Assembly (NCBI GenBank): GCA_031296915.1 | Contig: JAVDPC010000024.1 | Coordinates: 1 to 64,000, forward strand | Source: Cerasicoccus frondis | GTDB lineage: Bacteria > Verrucomicrobiota > Verrucomicrobiia > Opitutales > Cerasicoccaceae | Direction: 5' to 3' | DNA length: 64,000 bases | Part shown: in pieces, positions 17,208-26,181 of the stretch | How positions within the stretch are numbered: the first letter of the stretch is position 1 | How the letters are laid out: every line of letters starts with the position of its first letter | Program-made: the position numbers and the translations under genes | The notes under the pieces: model-generated | The model's database searches: none | What the model was told of the DNA's origin: nothing | Seen by the model: only the letters and a program-made list of their open reading frames with translations

Positions 17208-18926
17208 TCACCGCTTTCGAAATCCTGTCCGCAACATCGCAATTCCAATAATCGCGAAAGCCCCGCCAATAATCACAATTTGAAGCCTGGCCGCCAGTGT
17301 ATTCGGAAGTAGTGTAAAAAGCAAGAAGAGCAGACCTATCACAAAACTCGTAGCCCCCATAACATTCAATTGAAATGAGTCGTTGGACTCACCGATTTCT
17401 TTATCAAAATCTACAGGCGTTTGCATTTTCTTGTAAAACTGGCGAACGCGCTCCCGGTATTCTGGCGCAGCCCTTTCCCAGAGAGGAAGACTCAGTAAGC
17501 ACCCCAGTAAGCTGAAGGCATATATCCAAATCAACCGATCCTGAATCGGCCAGTTTTCGCCACCAATGCTACTCTGATAGACAAAATAAGCTGAGGGCAG
17601 TATTGCGAAGCCGATGATGATAAAATAGGATGCCCAGTGAAGCCGTTTAACCCATAAAGCAAGCAATACCGGCATCCCCAACGGCAATCCCACGACTGCA
17701 GATATCATTAGATACGCATCAAACAATGAAACTTTTTCCTGGAAAGTAAGCAGTAGCCCAATGGCGATAATATATACTCCTAAAAGTATCGTAAACAGTC
17801 GACAGAGCGCTAAGCCAGCGTGGTCGCTCAGTGGCTTAAGGTTCAACTTATCCCTCATCCTTGGGATGATGTTGTTTACGATAATGCCCGTGGTGCTATT
17901 GAGGCCGGTATCCATGCTACTCATTGTCGCAGCAAGCATTGCAGCCAGCATGAGGCCCATAAAACCATTGGGCAAGAGCGCCTGAGAGATAACTGCATAA
18001 CTAGCGGTAGACGGCTCTTTGATGCCCACAGCCATCACTTCAGGGGCATACAAAAAGCGAGCGACCATCGGGGGAACAAACCATACAATAGAACCAATGA
18101 GCATTAAAAGGCACGCCCAGGCTGATGCCCACCGAGCATGGCGACTATCTTTGACCGATAAAAAGCGTCCAGCCGTTCCAAGATTAATGTAACCTTGCAA
18201 CTGAAGAATAAAAATAACGACAATCCATTTCCAAGTAAACTTATCATCAGCAAACTGCCCGGGTTCCTTAACCAGTTGAAAATCGCTGGCAAATTGAGGG
18301 TCATGAAAGTAGCCGAAAAAGGCGGAGACTCCCCCAACCTTTACCAATGCCAGGTAAAACATTAAAATCGTCAGAGAGAATAACACCAAGCCCTGTATGA
18401 AATCCGTTGCCATGACAGCCCAACGCCCTCCAGTGGTTGAATAAAACAATACGATACAGCCGAGAATAACCACGACCCAAGCTGTCGGGATCTGAAGTAT
18501 GGCCCCAGTAAAAACAGCAAGCGCATATAACTGCGTGGCGGCGCCTACGGGTTGAATCAGGAGGGAAATATACGCGCTGAACTGCTCAACGCTCACATTG
18601 AACCGCTCGCGCATGATATCCGCCCAAGTCGTCGCCCTCGTTTGCCTAAACCAAGGACCGATCCAAATACACAAACCGAGGCCAACACAGTTTGCCAAAT
18701 AGATCACCAGGAAAGTCGGACCAGCTGAAAAGGCAGCCGATGCATTTCCAGTAAAGGTAAATGCGCTGATCCCAGCCATGAACATGCTGGTTCCGACCAT
18801 CCACCAAGTGCCTTGAGCCCCACCGCGAGCAAAATCACTTACATTCCGATTTAGCCGTGAAAAGACTGTTCCGACAGCCAGTAGGACGGCCAAATACACC
18901 CCCAATGTAATGTATTCTATTATCAT
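17208..18926 (-). CDS. Sodium/solute symporter (SSS family)
   Basis: A 572-residue membrane protein with about 13-14 transmembrane helices. SSS features include 'DFARGGAQGTWWMVGTSMFM' after TM1, 'ISAFTFTGNASAAF', 'YSTTGGRWAVMATDFIQGLV' (the family signature around TM5-6) and 'MLAATMSSMDTGLNS'. It would import a sugar or sugar acid with Na+. It is the last gene of a minus-strand set with two exported proteins (19135-20585), which suggests uptake of products released from a surface glycan. The substrate cannot be assigned. Confidence 0.93.
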   Translation of the reverse strand: MIIEYITLGVYLAVLLAVGTVFSRLNRNVSDFARGGAQGTWWMVGTSMFMAGISAFTFTGNASAAFSAGPTFLVIYLANCVGLGLCIWIGPWFRQTRATTWADIMRERFNVSVEQFSAYISLLIQPVGAATQLYALAVFTGAILQIPTAWVVVILGCIVLFYSTTGGRWAVMATDFIQGLVLFSLTILMFYLALVKVGGVSAFFGYFHDPQFASDFQLVKEPGQFADDKFTWKWIVVIFILQLQGYINLGTAGRFLSVKDSRHARWASAWACLLMLIGSIVWFVPPMVARFLYAPEVMAVGIKEPSTASYAVISQALLPNGFMGLMLAAMLAATMSSMDTGLNSTTGIIVNNIIPRMRDKLNLKPLSDHAGLALCRLFTILLGVYIIAIGLLLTFQEKVSLFDAYLMISAVVGLPLGMPVLLALWVKRLHWASYFIIIGFAILPSAYFVYQSSIGGENWPIQDRLIWIYAFSLLGCLLSLPLWERAAPEYRERVRQFYKKMQTPVDFDKEIGESNDSFQLNVMGATSFVIGLLFLLFTLLPNTLAARLQIVIIGGAFAIIGIAMLRTGFRKR

Positions 18927-18963
18927 CCCAGTGATGCTTTTGAGTTCAGAATTCCAATTAAGA

Positions 18964-18993
18964 AGCCACTCGCAAAGTAGATAACGAGTGGCT
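18964..18993. terminator. Hairpin between PEP-CTERM and symporter genes
   Basis: A 9-base perfect stem AGCCACTCG/CGAGTGGCT (18964-18972, 18985-18993) with a 12-base loop. There is no U tract. It may attenuate read-through from the PEP-CTERM gene into the symporter or stabilise the upstream mRNA. Confidence 0.4.
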
Positions 18994-19134
18994 CCCGGTG
19001 GAGGAATACGAGTTCCGTTGATTCTCGAAATCAGTCCAGATCGTAACGTAACAGCATTGCACTGCCCCCTAGCTAGATCATAAGGACATGTTCGAATTCA
19101 ATGAAACTGACTAGAACGAGAAAGTCTATTTAGT

Positions 19135-19875
19135 TTACTTTTTGCGCTTTACGCTGCGACGTCCTACCACAAGCACTCCCATGAGGACTGCCCCAAAAAG
19201 AGCAAAGCTTGATGGTTCGGGTATCGACGAAACCTCAACAATATAATCGGCGAGATAGTATCCCCCGCTGGAGGTATACCCACTGCCACTTGTGCCAGCG
19301 TTGATAAGGATACCTCCACGGTCCGAAGCGCTTGAGACAATGAAAGTGCCAGAGATACTTGTCCAAGTCTGATTATCATCCTGAAAGCTGAATGTTTGCG
19401 CCAAGTCCGTGTAACTGCTCACCCCAACGCCGGTGGTTCCTTCTGTGTAGCGAACTTCCCAGTCATTGGGATTGATTCCGCCGTTGGTGTCATTTCCAAG
19501 GATCTTAAAGCTGTAGCTCACCAGAACATCTTGGCCTGATGTGAAATCGGTAAAATCCAAGTTCATCAAATAGAACCCAAAATTAGTATTTTGAGAATTC
19601 GCAGTTCGAACATAATAGGCGGTTTCACCTGCGATTGAGACAATGGAGTGATCAGAGCTCCCGCTTTCACCTCTGACGATAAACATATTTGCCGTAGAGC
19701 CCGGATCACCAGACCCGCTATAGGAAGTATCCAGTGTATAATTCCAGCTGGCAACATCTGTCGCTAGCGTCTCTGGAGTTGAAAAAGAATATCCGTAATT
19801 CCGCGTCTGCGCATTCAACGAAATGCTACAAAAGACGCTAATTACAAACAGAGGTAGAACTGTTGTATTTTTCAT
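19135..19875 (-). CDS. PEP-CTERM surface protein
   Basis: A 246-residue exported protein: signal peptide (about 1-22, ending SLNAQ), a beta-rich Ser/Thr/Gly body resembling a carbohydrate-binding jelly roll ('SYSFKILGNDTNGGINPNDW'), and a PEP-CTERM signal (IPEPSSFAL, hydrophobic stretch, RRSVKRKK). It lies 20 bases downstream of another exported protein and upstream of a symporter. The position suggests that it binds or presents glycan at the cell surface; binding is inference. Confidence 0.87.
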   Translation of the reverse strand: MKNTTVLPLFVISVFCSISLNAQTRNYGYSFSTPETLATDVASWNYTLDTSYSGSGDPGSTANMFIVRGESGSSDHSIVSIAGETAYYVRTANSQNTNFGFYLMNLDFTDFTSGQDVLVSYSFKILGNDTNGGINPNDWEVRYTEGTTGVGVSSYTDLAQTFSFQDDNQTWTSISGTFIVSSASDRGGILINAGTSGSGYTSSGGYYLADYIVEVSSIPEPSSFALFGAVLMGVLVVGRRSVKRKK

Positions 19876-19895
19876 TTTTTGCTTATTCTTGAGTG

Positions 19896-20585
19896 TTAGT
19901 TTTGTTTAATCAGTGAAATGGTTTCCAGTCGGATAGCCTTCTCCGTGCCCCTGCCATAGCCGACTTGTATCTGAATTTCATCGGGCTTGCCTGGAGAGAG
20001 AAAGCGTAGTGACTTGATTTCCAGCGGCTCCCCTTCATCCGGTTTGAAGTAAAAATCAACCCGCCCATTATTATGCCAGTAGACCTCAAACGTGCGCGCC
20101 CGATTAAACCAACTGACGGTGTCCGAAAACTGGATTTCACCCGTACCGCTAACCAGAACACCCGTTGTATTGTTAATCAATTTGATGATAAGCAGCGGAC
20201 GCCCTCTGGATAGTATCGTTAAGGATCCATTTTGATTTTGAGAGCCTGAGGTTCCAGCTCGGAACAAAAATCCACCGGTTGAAATCCCATCGAACTTGTA
20301 CAGAAGCAATGGAGTGCCCTCTGCATCAGTAAGGTTATCGACGGAACTATCGAAGACATCATTCAGGACCATTGCCACTTGGCCCGGCTCAACTAGCCCA
20401 GGCGGAGGAGCCACTTGAATCGCACCCTCCTGCCGAGCAGCGACGGAACCAATCGTCCAATCCTCAAGAAACGTTTCGGCATCCAGACTACCGTTTCGGA
20501 AATCCCAAGACCCAACAGTTTCGGCTCTAACCTGCAGCATTCCAAGCAGGAGAATCGGTAAAACTCTCAAGTAAATCGTTAACAT
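19896..20585 (-). CDS. Exported protein of unknown function
   Basis: A 229-residue protein with a signal peptide (about 1-21, LLLGMLQVRAE) and a beta-sandwich-like body starting 'VGSWDFRNGSLDAETFLEDW', similar in feel to concanavalin-like or LamG-like jelly rolls ('FEVYWHNNGRVDFYFKP'). No C-terminal sorting signal is seen. It is first in a minus-strand set with a PEP-CTERM protein and a symporter. Its 5' end overlaps one copy of a repeated promoter-like element. No family assigned. Confidence 0.75.
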   Translation of the reverse strand: MLTIYLRVLPILLLGMLQVRAETVGSWDFRNGSLDAETFLEDWTIGSVAARQEGAIQVAPPPGLVEPGQVAMVLNDVFDSSVDNLTDAEGTPLLLYKFDGISTGGFLFRAGTSGSQNQNGSLTILSRGRPLLIIKLINNTTGVLVSGTGEIQFSDTVSWFNRARTFEVYWHNNGRVDFYFKPDEGEPLEIKSLRFLSPGKPDEIQIQVGYGRGTEKAIRLETISLIKQN

Positions 20586-20654
20586 TACATAAAAAAGATT
20601 ATTTTAATTTAATCGATCGTCAACAATATTTTAATTCTTTTTAATCATACCGAC
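20556..20654 (+). repeat. Diverged direct repeat, copy 1
   Basis: This ~100-base segment matches 21331-21428 at a nearly constant offset of 774 bases. Shared blocks are GGTAAAAC, AGTAAATCGTT, ACATTACATA, GATTATTTTAAT, and TTAATCATACCGAC; the last two are spaced identically in both copies. It overlaps the first 30 bases of the minus-strand exported-protein gene. Confidence 0.6.
20579..20618 (+). promoter_or_regulatory. Promoter-like element A, copy 1
   Basis: TTAACA (20579-20584), an 18-base spacer, TTTAAT (20603-20608), then ATCGATC. It is aligned with two better copies at 21353 and 26117. In this copy the -35 is off consensus (TTAACA for TTGACA), and it overlaps the start codon of a minus-strand gene, so it may be a decayed duplicate. 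Confidence 0.3.
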
Positions 20655-21330
20655 GTAAAGCAATTTGACGAACGGCCTATCGATCAACTGGAATAGAAGC
20701 CCCAGGAGACATCCGAATTCCAAACACTACTTAGTAAGCATCGATATGCATATTTAGAGGAACTCCATGGCCATCAGGAGAATTCGCCAAGCCTTGCCCT
20801 ACTGATCTAGTCCTTAGCGCGCCGACGCAGAGTATTGTTTCTCGTTGTACTATCCAAATCAGCACAATCGCAGCATGATAGAGCCAACAGAAATCAGCGC
20901 ATGGTTTTTCAATGGTAACCGTCTAAACGCCTAAGCGCCCGAAAGGCCTAAGCAATACTTGAGGGTTATTCGACTTCGATTTACGTCCTCGCTAAATTTC
21001 TTTCCCGGATAATGGACGTAAGGCTTAAGAGAAAATTACACTATTTTTACCAAGCATTCCCCCGGAAATGCGTTAATTGAGTATTAGTATTTCGCAAGCC
21101 AAAGGAAGACGAAACGATCTGGAATCTTTATACTATTGAAAGATGCACTATTCAAATTCCAACCCCATCGTGATTACCGCAGTGACACATCTCGATGACA
21201 GCGAGCATTGCACCGCAACTCCTGCTCCAATCGTGCAAGCGCAGAGCAACACTTCCGCCCACAAGTTACCACTTCGGAAATTCAATTACCCATCCTTTTC
21301 AACATCAATCACTATTTAAAGCAAGGGGTA
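20619..21330. other. Long non-coding stretch
   Basis: About 700 bases between the two direct repeats with no convincing frame on either strand and no hairpin of note. Frames are short and lack family features. It may be decayed coding sequence left by the duplication that created the flanking repeats, but I can see nothing specific in it. Confidence 0.5.
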
Positions 21331-21428
21331 CCGGTAAAACCAAAGTAAATCGTTGACATTACATACATGCGATTATTTTAATATTACCGATCTTAGATGT
21401 TATATTCAGAATACTTAATCATACCGAC
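21331..21428 (+). repeat. Diverged direct repeat, copy 2
   Basis: Counterpart of 20556-20654. It ends with the identical TTAATCATACCGAC block (21415-21428). Homology in the direction of the minus-strand gene stops about 30 bases into what would be the coding region, so only the upstream region was duplicated or retained. Confidence 0.6.
21353..21392 (+). promoter_or_regulatory. Promoter-like element A, copy 2 (upstream of giant pilin-leader gene)
   Basis: TTGACA (21353-21358), an 18-base spacer starting TTACAT, TTTAAT (21377-21382), then ATTACCGATC. Consensus -35 and a five-of-six -10 make a credible sigma-70-type promoter reading towards the gene at 21620, leaving a ~225-base leader. The region 21429-21619 holds nothing else recognisable. 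Confidence 0.5.
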
Positions 21429-21619
21429 ATCGCATAATTCAAGCGAGCCATCGATCCAGCACGACGCGCAGCTGCCTTAAGTCGGCAACGATAATCAATC
21501 GAAAGGACTACCCAGAGTAAGGGGATGAAATGAGACGTAATCCGCCATAGAAATACAATCGTCCCAAACGCATTTCATAAAAGCTGAAACTCCCGAAAAA
21601 ATGACCTCAGCAAACACAA

Positions 21620-24600
21620 ATGTCCTACACTAATAATAGATACACCAGCAAAAGCCCTGGAATGGGAAAACCGGGCTTTGCCCTGATAATCGCTCTGGCG
21701 CTGATGGCGTTCATGGTGATGCTGATGCTTTCAATCAGCACACTAATCAATATCGAGACTCGCGCTACGAGCATCGAGGCATCTAAGAATGAGGCCCGGC
21801 AAAACGCGCAGTTGGGATTGTACTTAGCACTGGGAGAGCTACAACGTCTAGCTGGTCCGGACCAACGGATAACCGCCCGCGCAGACATGCTCGAAAGCTA
21901 TGTCGCAGCGATCGACTCATCGGACAATCGCACCACAGTAGCGAATCCATTCTACACGGCGGTGTGGAACGTAAAGCCTACACAAAATTCCGATTGGCCA
22001 CACAAAGCGGGCGCCTCGAACAACGTCAACCTTAGGCAATCGCCGGCGTTCCTAGTGAGTGGCAATGAAGGTTTCTTGTGGGGCGGCCAAGCCAGCATTA
22101 CAGAATCCACAACAACGTTCGCCGACCCATACAACTTTACGGAGGCTGGCGTAGTCGTTGAAAAACGACCAATCAACAATGGGGATCCCTTATCCATTAA
22201 TCGCTATGCCTGGTGGATTGGTGACGAAGGCGTCAAAGCAAAGCTCCGCCGAGAAGCAAACGAGGATCAGATCGATTCGAACTCCTCCAAATGGATGCAG
22301 CCAATGGGCGCAACGCCACAACTACTTGATACGAAGTTGAGAAACCTCGACCGCGACGAGTATGAAACTCTCGCCCAAAACGCAACTAGTTTGGAAATGC
22401 TTCAACTCATAGACCCCAGCTTTGCCGATGTATTCGCCACTGCAGCAGGTAACTTAGCAACCCCACATTTCCACGACTTCAGCTTACACGCACTTGGTGT
22501 TTTGTCTGATGCGCGCAACGGAGGGCTCAAAAAGGATCTCACGCTGTCTCTCCATGCCAATAGCGGAGCAGCTCCTTCCGGGACAGAAAACAACTCCCTG
22601 CTGTACCCCGAGTTCGCCCTACCGGAAGGCCATAAGATCCTTCAACCCGCTTGGGGCTACTTACGTGATCATTACCAAGGCATAGAAAGAACGAATGCTA
22701 ACGACGTTGAAACCCCAATTGATGAAACGTGGGCAACAGACGAAATCGTCGCCATGCGCATACCAGACGCAAACACACCTGGCATCTTACCCATTCTAAC
22801 CAGAGCCCAACTAGGCATCACCCCAGCATTAATACGAACATCGGCGCCCGATGCCGATACCACTACATGGGAAATCTATTACTACTATTTCCCTGCCGTA
22901 GTCCTCTGGAATCCCTACGATGTAGCGATGCACATTCCGGAACTACGAGCTATTTCGCGCCCCTATGTCGGCAGCTCCAATTACAAGTTTCATGACCGCT
23001 ACGGAATCCGGCTGTCGATAAGCGACGCCAGCGGGAATGAGATCGCAAACAACATTCCTGCAATTGGAGGTAAGCTGGAGAGCGCCTCCCCCAATCAGAG
23101 CATCGGACCAATGCATTTCACGATCCCGGAAATGATCATACCCTGCGGGCGAGCCGTGATATTATCGCCTGATGAAGGGACTTACCCGCTTGCCGAATCT
23201 AGCGACTCAAATACGAATGAATTGAAGCTTGGTTGGCGCCCTAATGGATCGTTTTATCGACGGACTCATGTAGTCCTCACACTGGTCGCTGAAGACGACT
23301 CCCCTGAAGACGCTATTGCGAATTATGAAGTGACCATGCGAACGGCGCTTCCAGATAACGAAGTCACAAGTATCTACACTGATAGTTTCTATAACGCCAA
23401 CGGTGTTTGGGATTTAATGGAGACCTCTTCAATCGGTAACCAGAAAGACGGATGGCTGTCGATCAACTCGCCCGAGAAGCTCTTCGTAAATCAGATTTTT
23501 CAGCTATCCCACACGAAAGGCGGCGCAACATCCTTGATATTTAATGCATCACAAATGAAACGGCTTTTGGACCCAGCCGACTTCGAATCCCCGGAAAAGT
23601 TTCTTCAGGAAGGCTCGCTAACCGTCCCCTCCGTTCTCCAAGTCTTCTCGACAAAATTTTCCGACGATAATTTTGGACTCCCCAATAGTGCATTTGGAGC
23701 CGAAAAAATCCGCTGGAGCTACAACTACAATCCCCGCTCTGAATATACCTTCAGTCGCTCTGCAGAAATGCCCAGCACCGATACCTCAGGCCTTTTTTTC
23801 AATAACGATGCGGTCGATGCGTTCACCCCTGCGTTAGCGCTGGAAGATCAAAACCCTGCCCCGACCTATGTGCCAGTAGGCGGGCAGGCAAATAGCTTCG
23901 ATAACGACCGCGCAGCAATTTTCCACGCAGCAAAACCTGGTGAAAAGTATTTCAATATCGCTAGCTTGCGCCATGCAAATCTCGCCAGCAGTACGACTCG
24001 CCCTGTCAGTGGAAATGAGCCAAGAGGCGGCCAACACCTAACCCCGGCGTTTAGCTTAGGCGAATCAATTGCATCACCACTGATAGAGCCAGAGGATGTA
24101 GTCGCACATTTTGACGATCCAGAAAGATTCTGGCTGCCCGACTTGCCCTATTTAATCAATGAAGCGCTCTACGATAGATATTTCCTTTCAACCGTATCCC
24201 CTGATACGCACCAATCGGAGCATCCATTACTCTTGGAATACGGGACCAACCTCCCCTACACACAAACCTCCGAAGGATTTGATAAAAATGCGGCTACATT
24301 GATGTTGGATAGCGCCTTTAACGTAAACTCCACTTCCGTCGATGCTTGGGCTGCATTTTTAGCGAATGCACTCGATGCGCCCGTAACTCTCCACGGTCAA
24401 ATTCAAGACTCCGAAAATGGCGCGCCCTACACGCGACTAGTTAACCCGCTCGATGGCAGCCTCTCCAGTGGAGAGCTAAACTCTGACAATACGAAGATGC
24501 TGACTGGCTTTCGACGCCTTAACGACGATCAGTTAAGAGCGCTGGCAACAGCAATTGTTGAAGAAGTCAAAGTGCGTGGCCCCTTCCCCAGCATGAGCCA

Positions 24601-25171
24601 TTTCGTCAATAGAGTGAGGGCCAATCCCACCGCTGACTGGTCATCGGATAGCCCATTAATGAGAGATGACATCTCACCCGAACGTAAGCAAGAACTAGTC
24701 AGTAAAGGCGCCCTGCAATCTGCCTTGGACCGCAATCCATCCAATGGCGACGAGATCGCCTTGGCGCTGCCCAACGCAGCACTCTTAAATGAGGAGTCCG
24801 CACGAGTAAGCTCGTCAGAGAATCATGTCGCCCTCGCCAACGCTCAGGCCCTCGATGGATTCACTTCTCAAGGAATGCCTGGTTATCTAATGCAGGGAGA
24901 CCTACTCGCTACGCTGGACTCTGCCATGGCAGTGCGCTCCGACACGTTTCGCATCCTTGCCTATGGAGAAGTAAGCGATCCATTCACGGATCAAATAGTT
25001 TCAACAGCAAAGTGCGAAGCCATCGTCCAGCGAATTCCAGAATACGTAGACGCAGCAGACGAACCTTGGGCGGCCCCCTACAGCGCTGATGGCGCCAACG
25101 CGCTGATATCAGAAGTCAATGAGATGCTGGGCCGCAGATTTATTATAGTTTCATTTCGATGGATTAATTAA
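21620..25171 (+). CDS. Giant pilin-leader protein, Verru_Chthon cassette A/GspK-like
   Basis: A 1183-residue protein with a prepilin-like leader: a short basic N-terminus, then GFALIIALALMAFMVMLMLS without Glu at +5, as in GspK/PilX-type minor pilins. Then comes 'NARQNAQ'-type helix 'ARQNAQLGLYLALGELQRLA' and GPDQRITA, hallmarks I recall for Verru_Chthon cassette protein A. C-terminal landmarks shared with the second copy at 39465-42981 are NVNSTSVDAW (about 898), VRGPFPSMSHFVNR (about 983), RSDTF (about 1107), CEAIVQRIPEYVD and a terminal RRFIIVSFRWIN. The partner gene follows after 6 bases. It is probably exported and assembled with a pilus-like apparatus; function unknown. Confidence 0.85.
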   Translation: MSYTNNRYTSKSPGMGKPGFALIIALALMAFMVMLMLSISTLINIETRATSIEASKNEARQNAQLGLYLALGELQRLAGPDQRITARADMLESYVAAIDSSDNRTTVANPFYTAVWNVKPTQNSDWPHKAGASNNVNLRQSPAFLVSGNEGFLWGGQASITESTTTFADPYNFTEAGVVVEKRPINNGDPLSINRYAWWIGDEGVKAKLRREANEDQIDSNSSKWMQPMGATPQLLDTKLRNLDRDEYETLAQNATSLEMLQLIDPSFADVFATAAGNLATPHFHDFSLHALGVLSDARNGGLKKDLTLSLHANSGAAPSGTENNSLLYPEFALPEGHKILQPAWGYLRDHYQGIERTNANDVETPIDETWATDEIVAMRIPDANTPGILPILTRAQLGITPALIRTSAPDADTTTWEIYYYYFPAVVLWNPYDVAMHIPELRAISRPYVGSSNYKFHDRYGIRLSISDASGNEIANNIPAIGGKLESASPNQSIGPMHFTIPEMIIPCGRAVILSPDEGTYPLAESSDSNTNELKLGWRPNGSFYRRTHVVLTLVAEDDSPEDAIANYEVTMRTALPDNEVTSIYTDSFYNANGVWDLMETSSIGNQKDGWLSINSPEKLFVNQIFQLSHTKGGATSLIFNASQMKRLLDPADFESPEKFLQEGSLTVPSVLQVFSTKFSDDNFGLPNSAFGAEKIRWSYNYNPRSEYTFSRSAEMPSTDTSGLFFNNDAVDAFTPALALEDQNPAPTYVPVGGQANSFDNDRAAIFHAAKPGEKYFNIASLRHANLASSTTRPVSGNEPRGGQHLTPAFSLGESIASPLIEPEDVVAHFDDPERFWLPDLPYLINEALYDRYFLSTVSPDTHQSEHPLLLEYGTNLPYTQTSEGFDKNAATLMLDSAFNVNSTSVDAWAAFLANALDAPVTLHGQIQDSENGAPYTRLVNPLDGSLSSGELNSDNTKMLTGFRRLNDDQLRALATAIVEEVKVRGPFPSMSHFVNRVRANPTADWSSDSPLMRDDISPERKQELVSKGALQSALDRNPSNGDEIALALPNAALLNEESARVSSSENHVALANAQALDGFTSQGMPGYLMQGDLLATLDSAMAVRSDTFRILAYGEVSDPFTDQIVSTAKCEAIVQRIPEYVDAADEPWAAPYSADGANALISEVNEMLGRRFIIVSFRWIN

Positions 25172-25177
25172 ATTTCT

Positions 25178-25984
25178 ATGAAAACAACACCACATACACT
25201 ACGACTATTCCTGTCCCTTTTGGGGCTGCTCTTCTGCTATCCACATCTCAGCTTAAAGGCTGAGACAGACCCGCTCGTTTCAGTGGATCTTGCCGTGTTA
25301 ATTCTGGAACAGCATAACCAGCCTGAATCCAATTCACAGCGTCCAAGTAGCTTACAAGCGCGCCCCACTAGAGCAGGTGCAGAACGATACAAGCGTTGGG
25401 TGCGCACTGGTCCAGGACCAGAAGATTTTCAGCAAATTGCTGCGGATGAAAATCTCCTTTCACTGCCATTCACCTATCATGGTCCTCGGCAGTTTGCGCT
25501 CTACGAGCGTGTGAACCAATCAGGGGAAAGGACCACTTTCATTGCTCGAGAGAGAATACTCCTTCCTAGCAGCACAACTTCCGGCGTGTTGGTCCTAATT
25601 AGAGATACTCAGCCAGCTCAGGCGCCTCATTATCAAGTTGGTTATATCGATTGCTCAGATGCAGAGCAGAACAGCATGGGAGTGCTATTCTGCAACTACT
25701 CAGATGCGCCGAAAGCAATTCGAATTGGAAAAGATAACAATCCAGTAACCATCGATCCTTCTGCGCGCTCCTGGACGCCACTGAGCCATGAACGTGCGGT
25801 AATGCCATTGAAAATAGCTTCATTTGATGGACAATGGAAACTCGTCCAAAATACAGTCGTCCGCTTATCCACACAACGCCCAACACTAGGAGTTATTTTG
25901 CCTGGGAATCAGGACGGCTCTCAATCAATTCGTCTGCTTAGATTCACATTGCCGAATTGGAAGAGCACTGAGCCAAATGCTTAA
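25178..25984 (+). CDS. Exported partner of the giant pilin-leader protein
   Basis: A 268-residue protein with a signal peptide (about 1-29, ending LSLKAE). The body is beta-rich: 'FTYHGPRQFALYERVNQSGE', 'VLVLIRDTQPAQAPHYQVGY', 'GVLFCNYSDAPKAIRIGKDN' and 'SRSWTPLSHE'-like positions match the layout of the protein at 38728-39447 ('GPNPIVFFREK', 'GSFRIINLSQHEVGCILGD', 'IPGKQTKLI'). Both directly follow a giant pilin-leader gene, so the two are paralogous partners. No known family recognised. It may be a chaperone, inhibitor or surface cofactor of the giant protein. Confidence 0.75.
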   Translation: MKTTPHTLRLFLSLLGLLFCYPHLSLKAETDPLVSVDLAVLILEQHNQPESNSQRPSSLQARPTRAGAERYKRWVRTGPGPEDFQQIAADENLLSLPFTYHGPRQFALYERVNQSGERTTFIARERILLPSSTTSGVLVLIRDTQPAQAPHYQVGYIDCSDAEQNSMGVLFCNYSDAPKAIRIGKDNNPVTIDPSARSWTPLSHERAVMPLKIASFDGQWKLVQNTVVRLSTQRPTLGVILPGNQDGSQSIRLLRFTLPNWKSTEPNA

Positions 25985-26116
25985 TCGCATCGCAAGACAT
26001 TCATTTCCAGTCACAATTTTAATACCTGTCTAACGAGAAAGATGAGGTTGAATGCCTGATTCAGATCTTCATTTCCCACCACACATTGGAGATCGTCGAC
26101 AAATGCAAAACGATCG

Positions 26117-26156
26117 TTGACATTACCTATCTTTTGCTTTTTTAATATTATCGATC
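26117..26156 (+). promoter_or_regulatory. Promoter-like element A, copy 3 (upstream of araC-type gene)
   Basis: TTGACA (26117-26122), 18-base spacer starting TTACCT, TTTAAT (26141-26146), then ATTATCGATC. It ends 26 bases before the AraC regulator ATG. The block beyond the -10, TTATCGATC, is conserved with the copy at 21353 (TTACCGATC), more than a bare promoter would need, so a regulator, perhaps this AraC protein, may bind there. Confidence 0.55.
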
Positions 26157-26181
26157 TCAAGCAAGAAATTAGATAATATTA

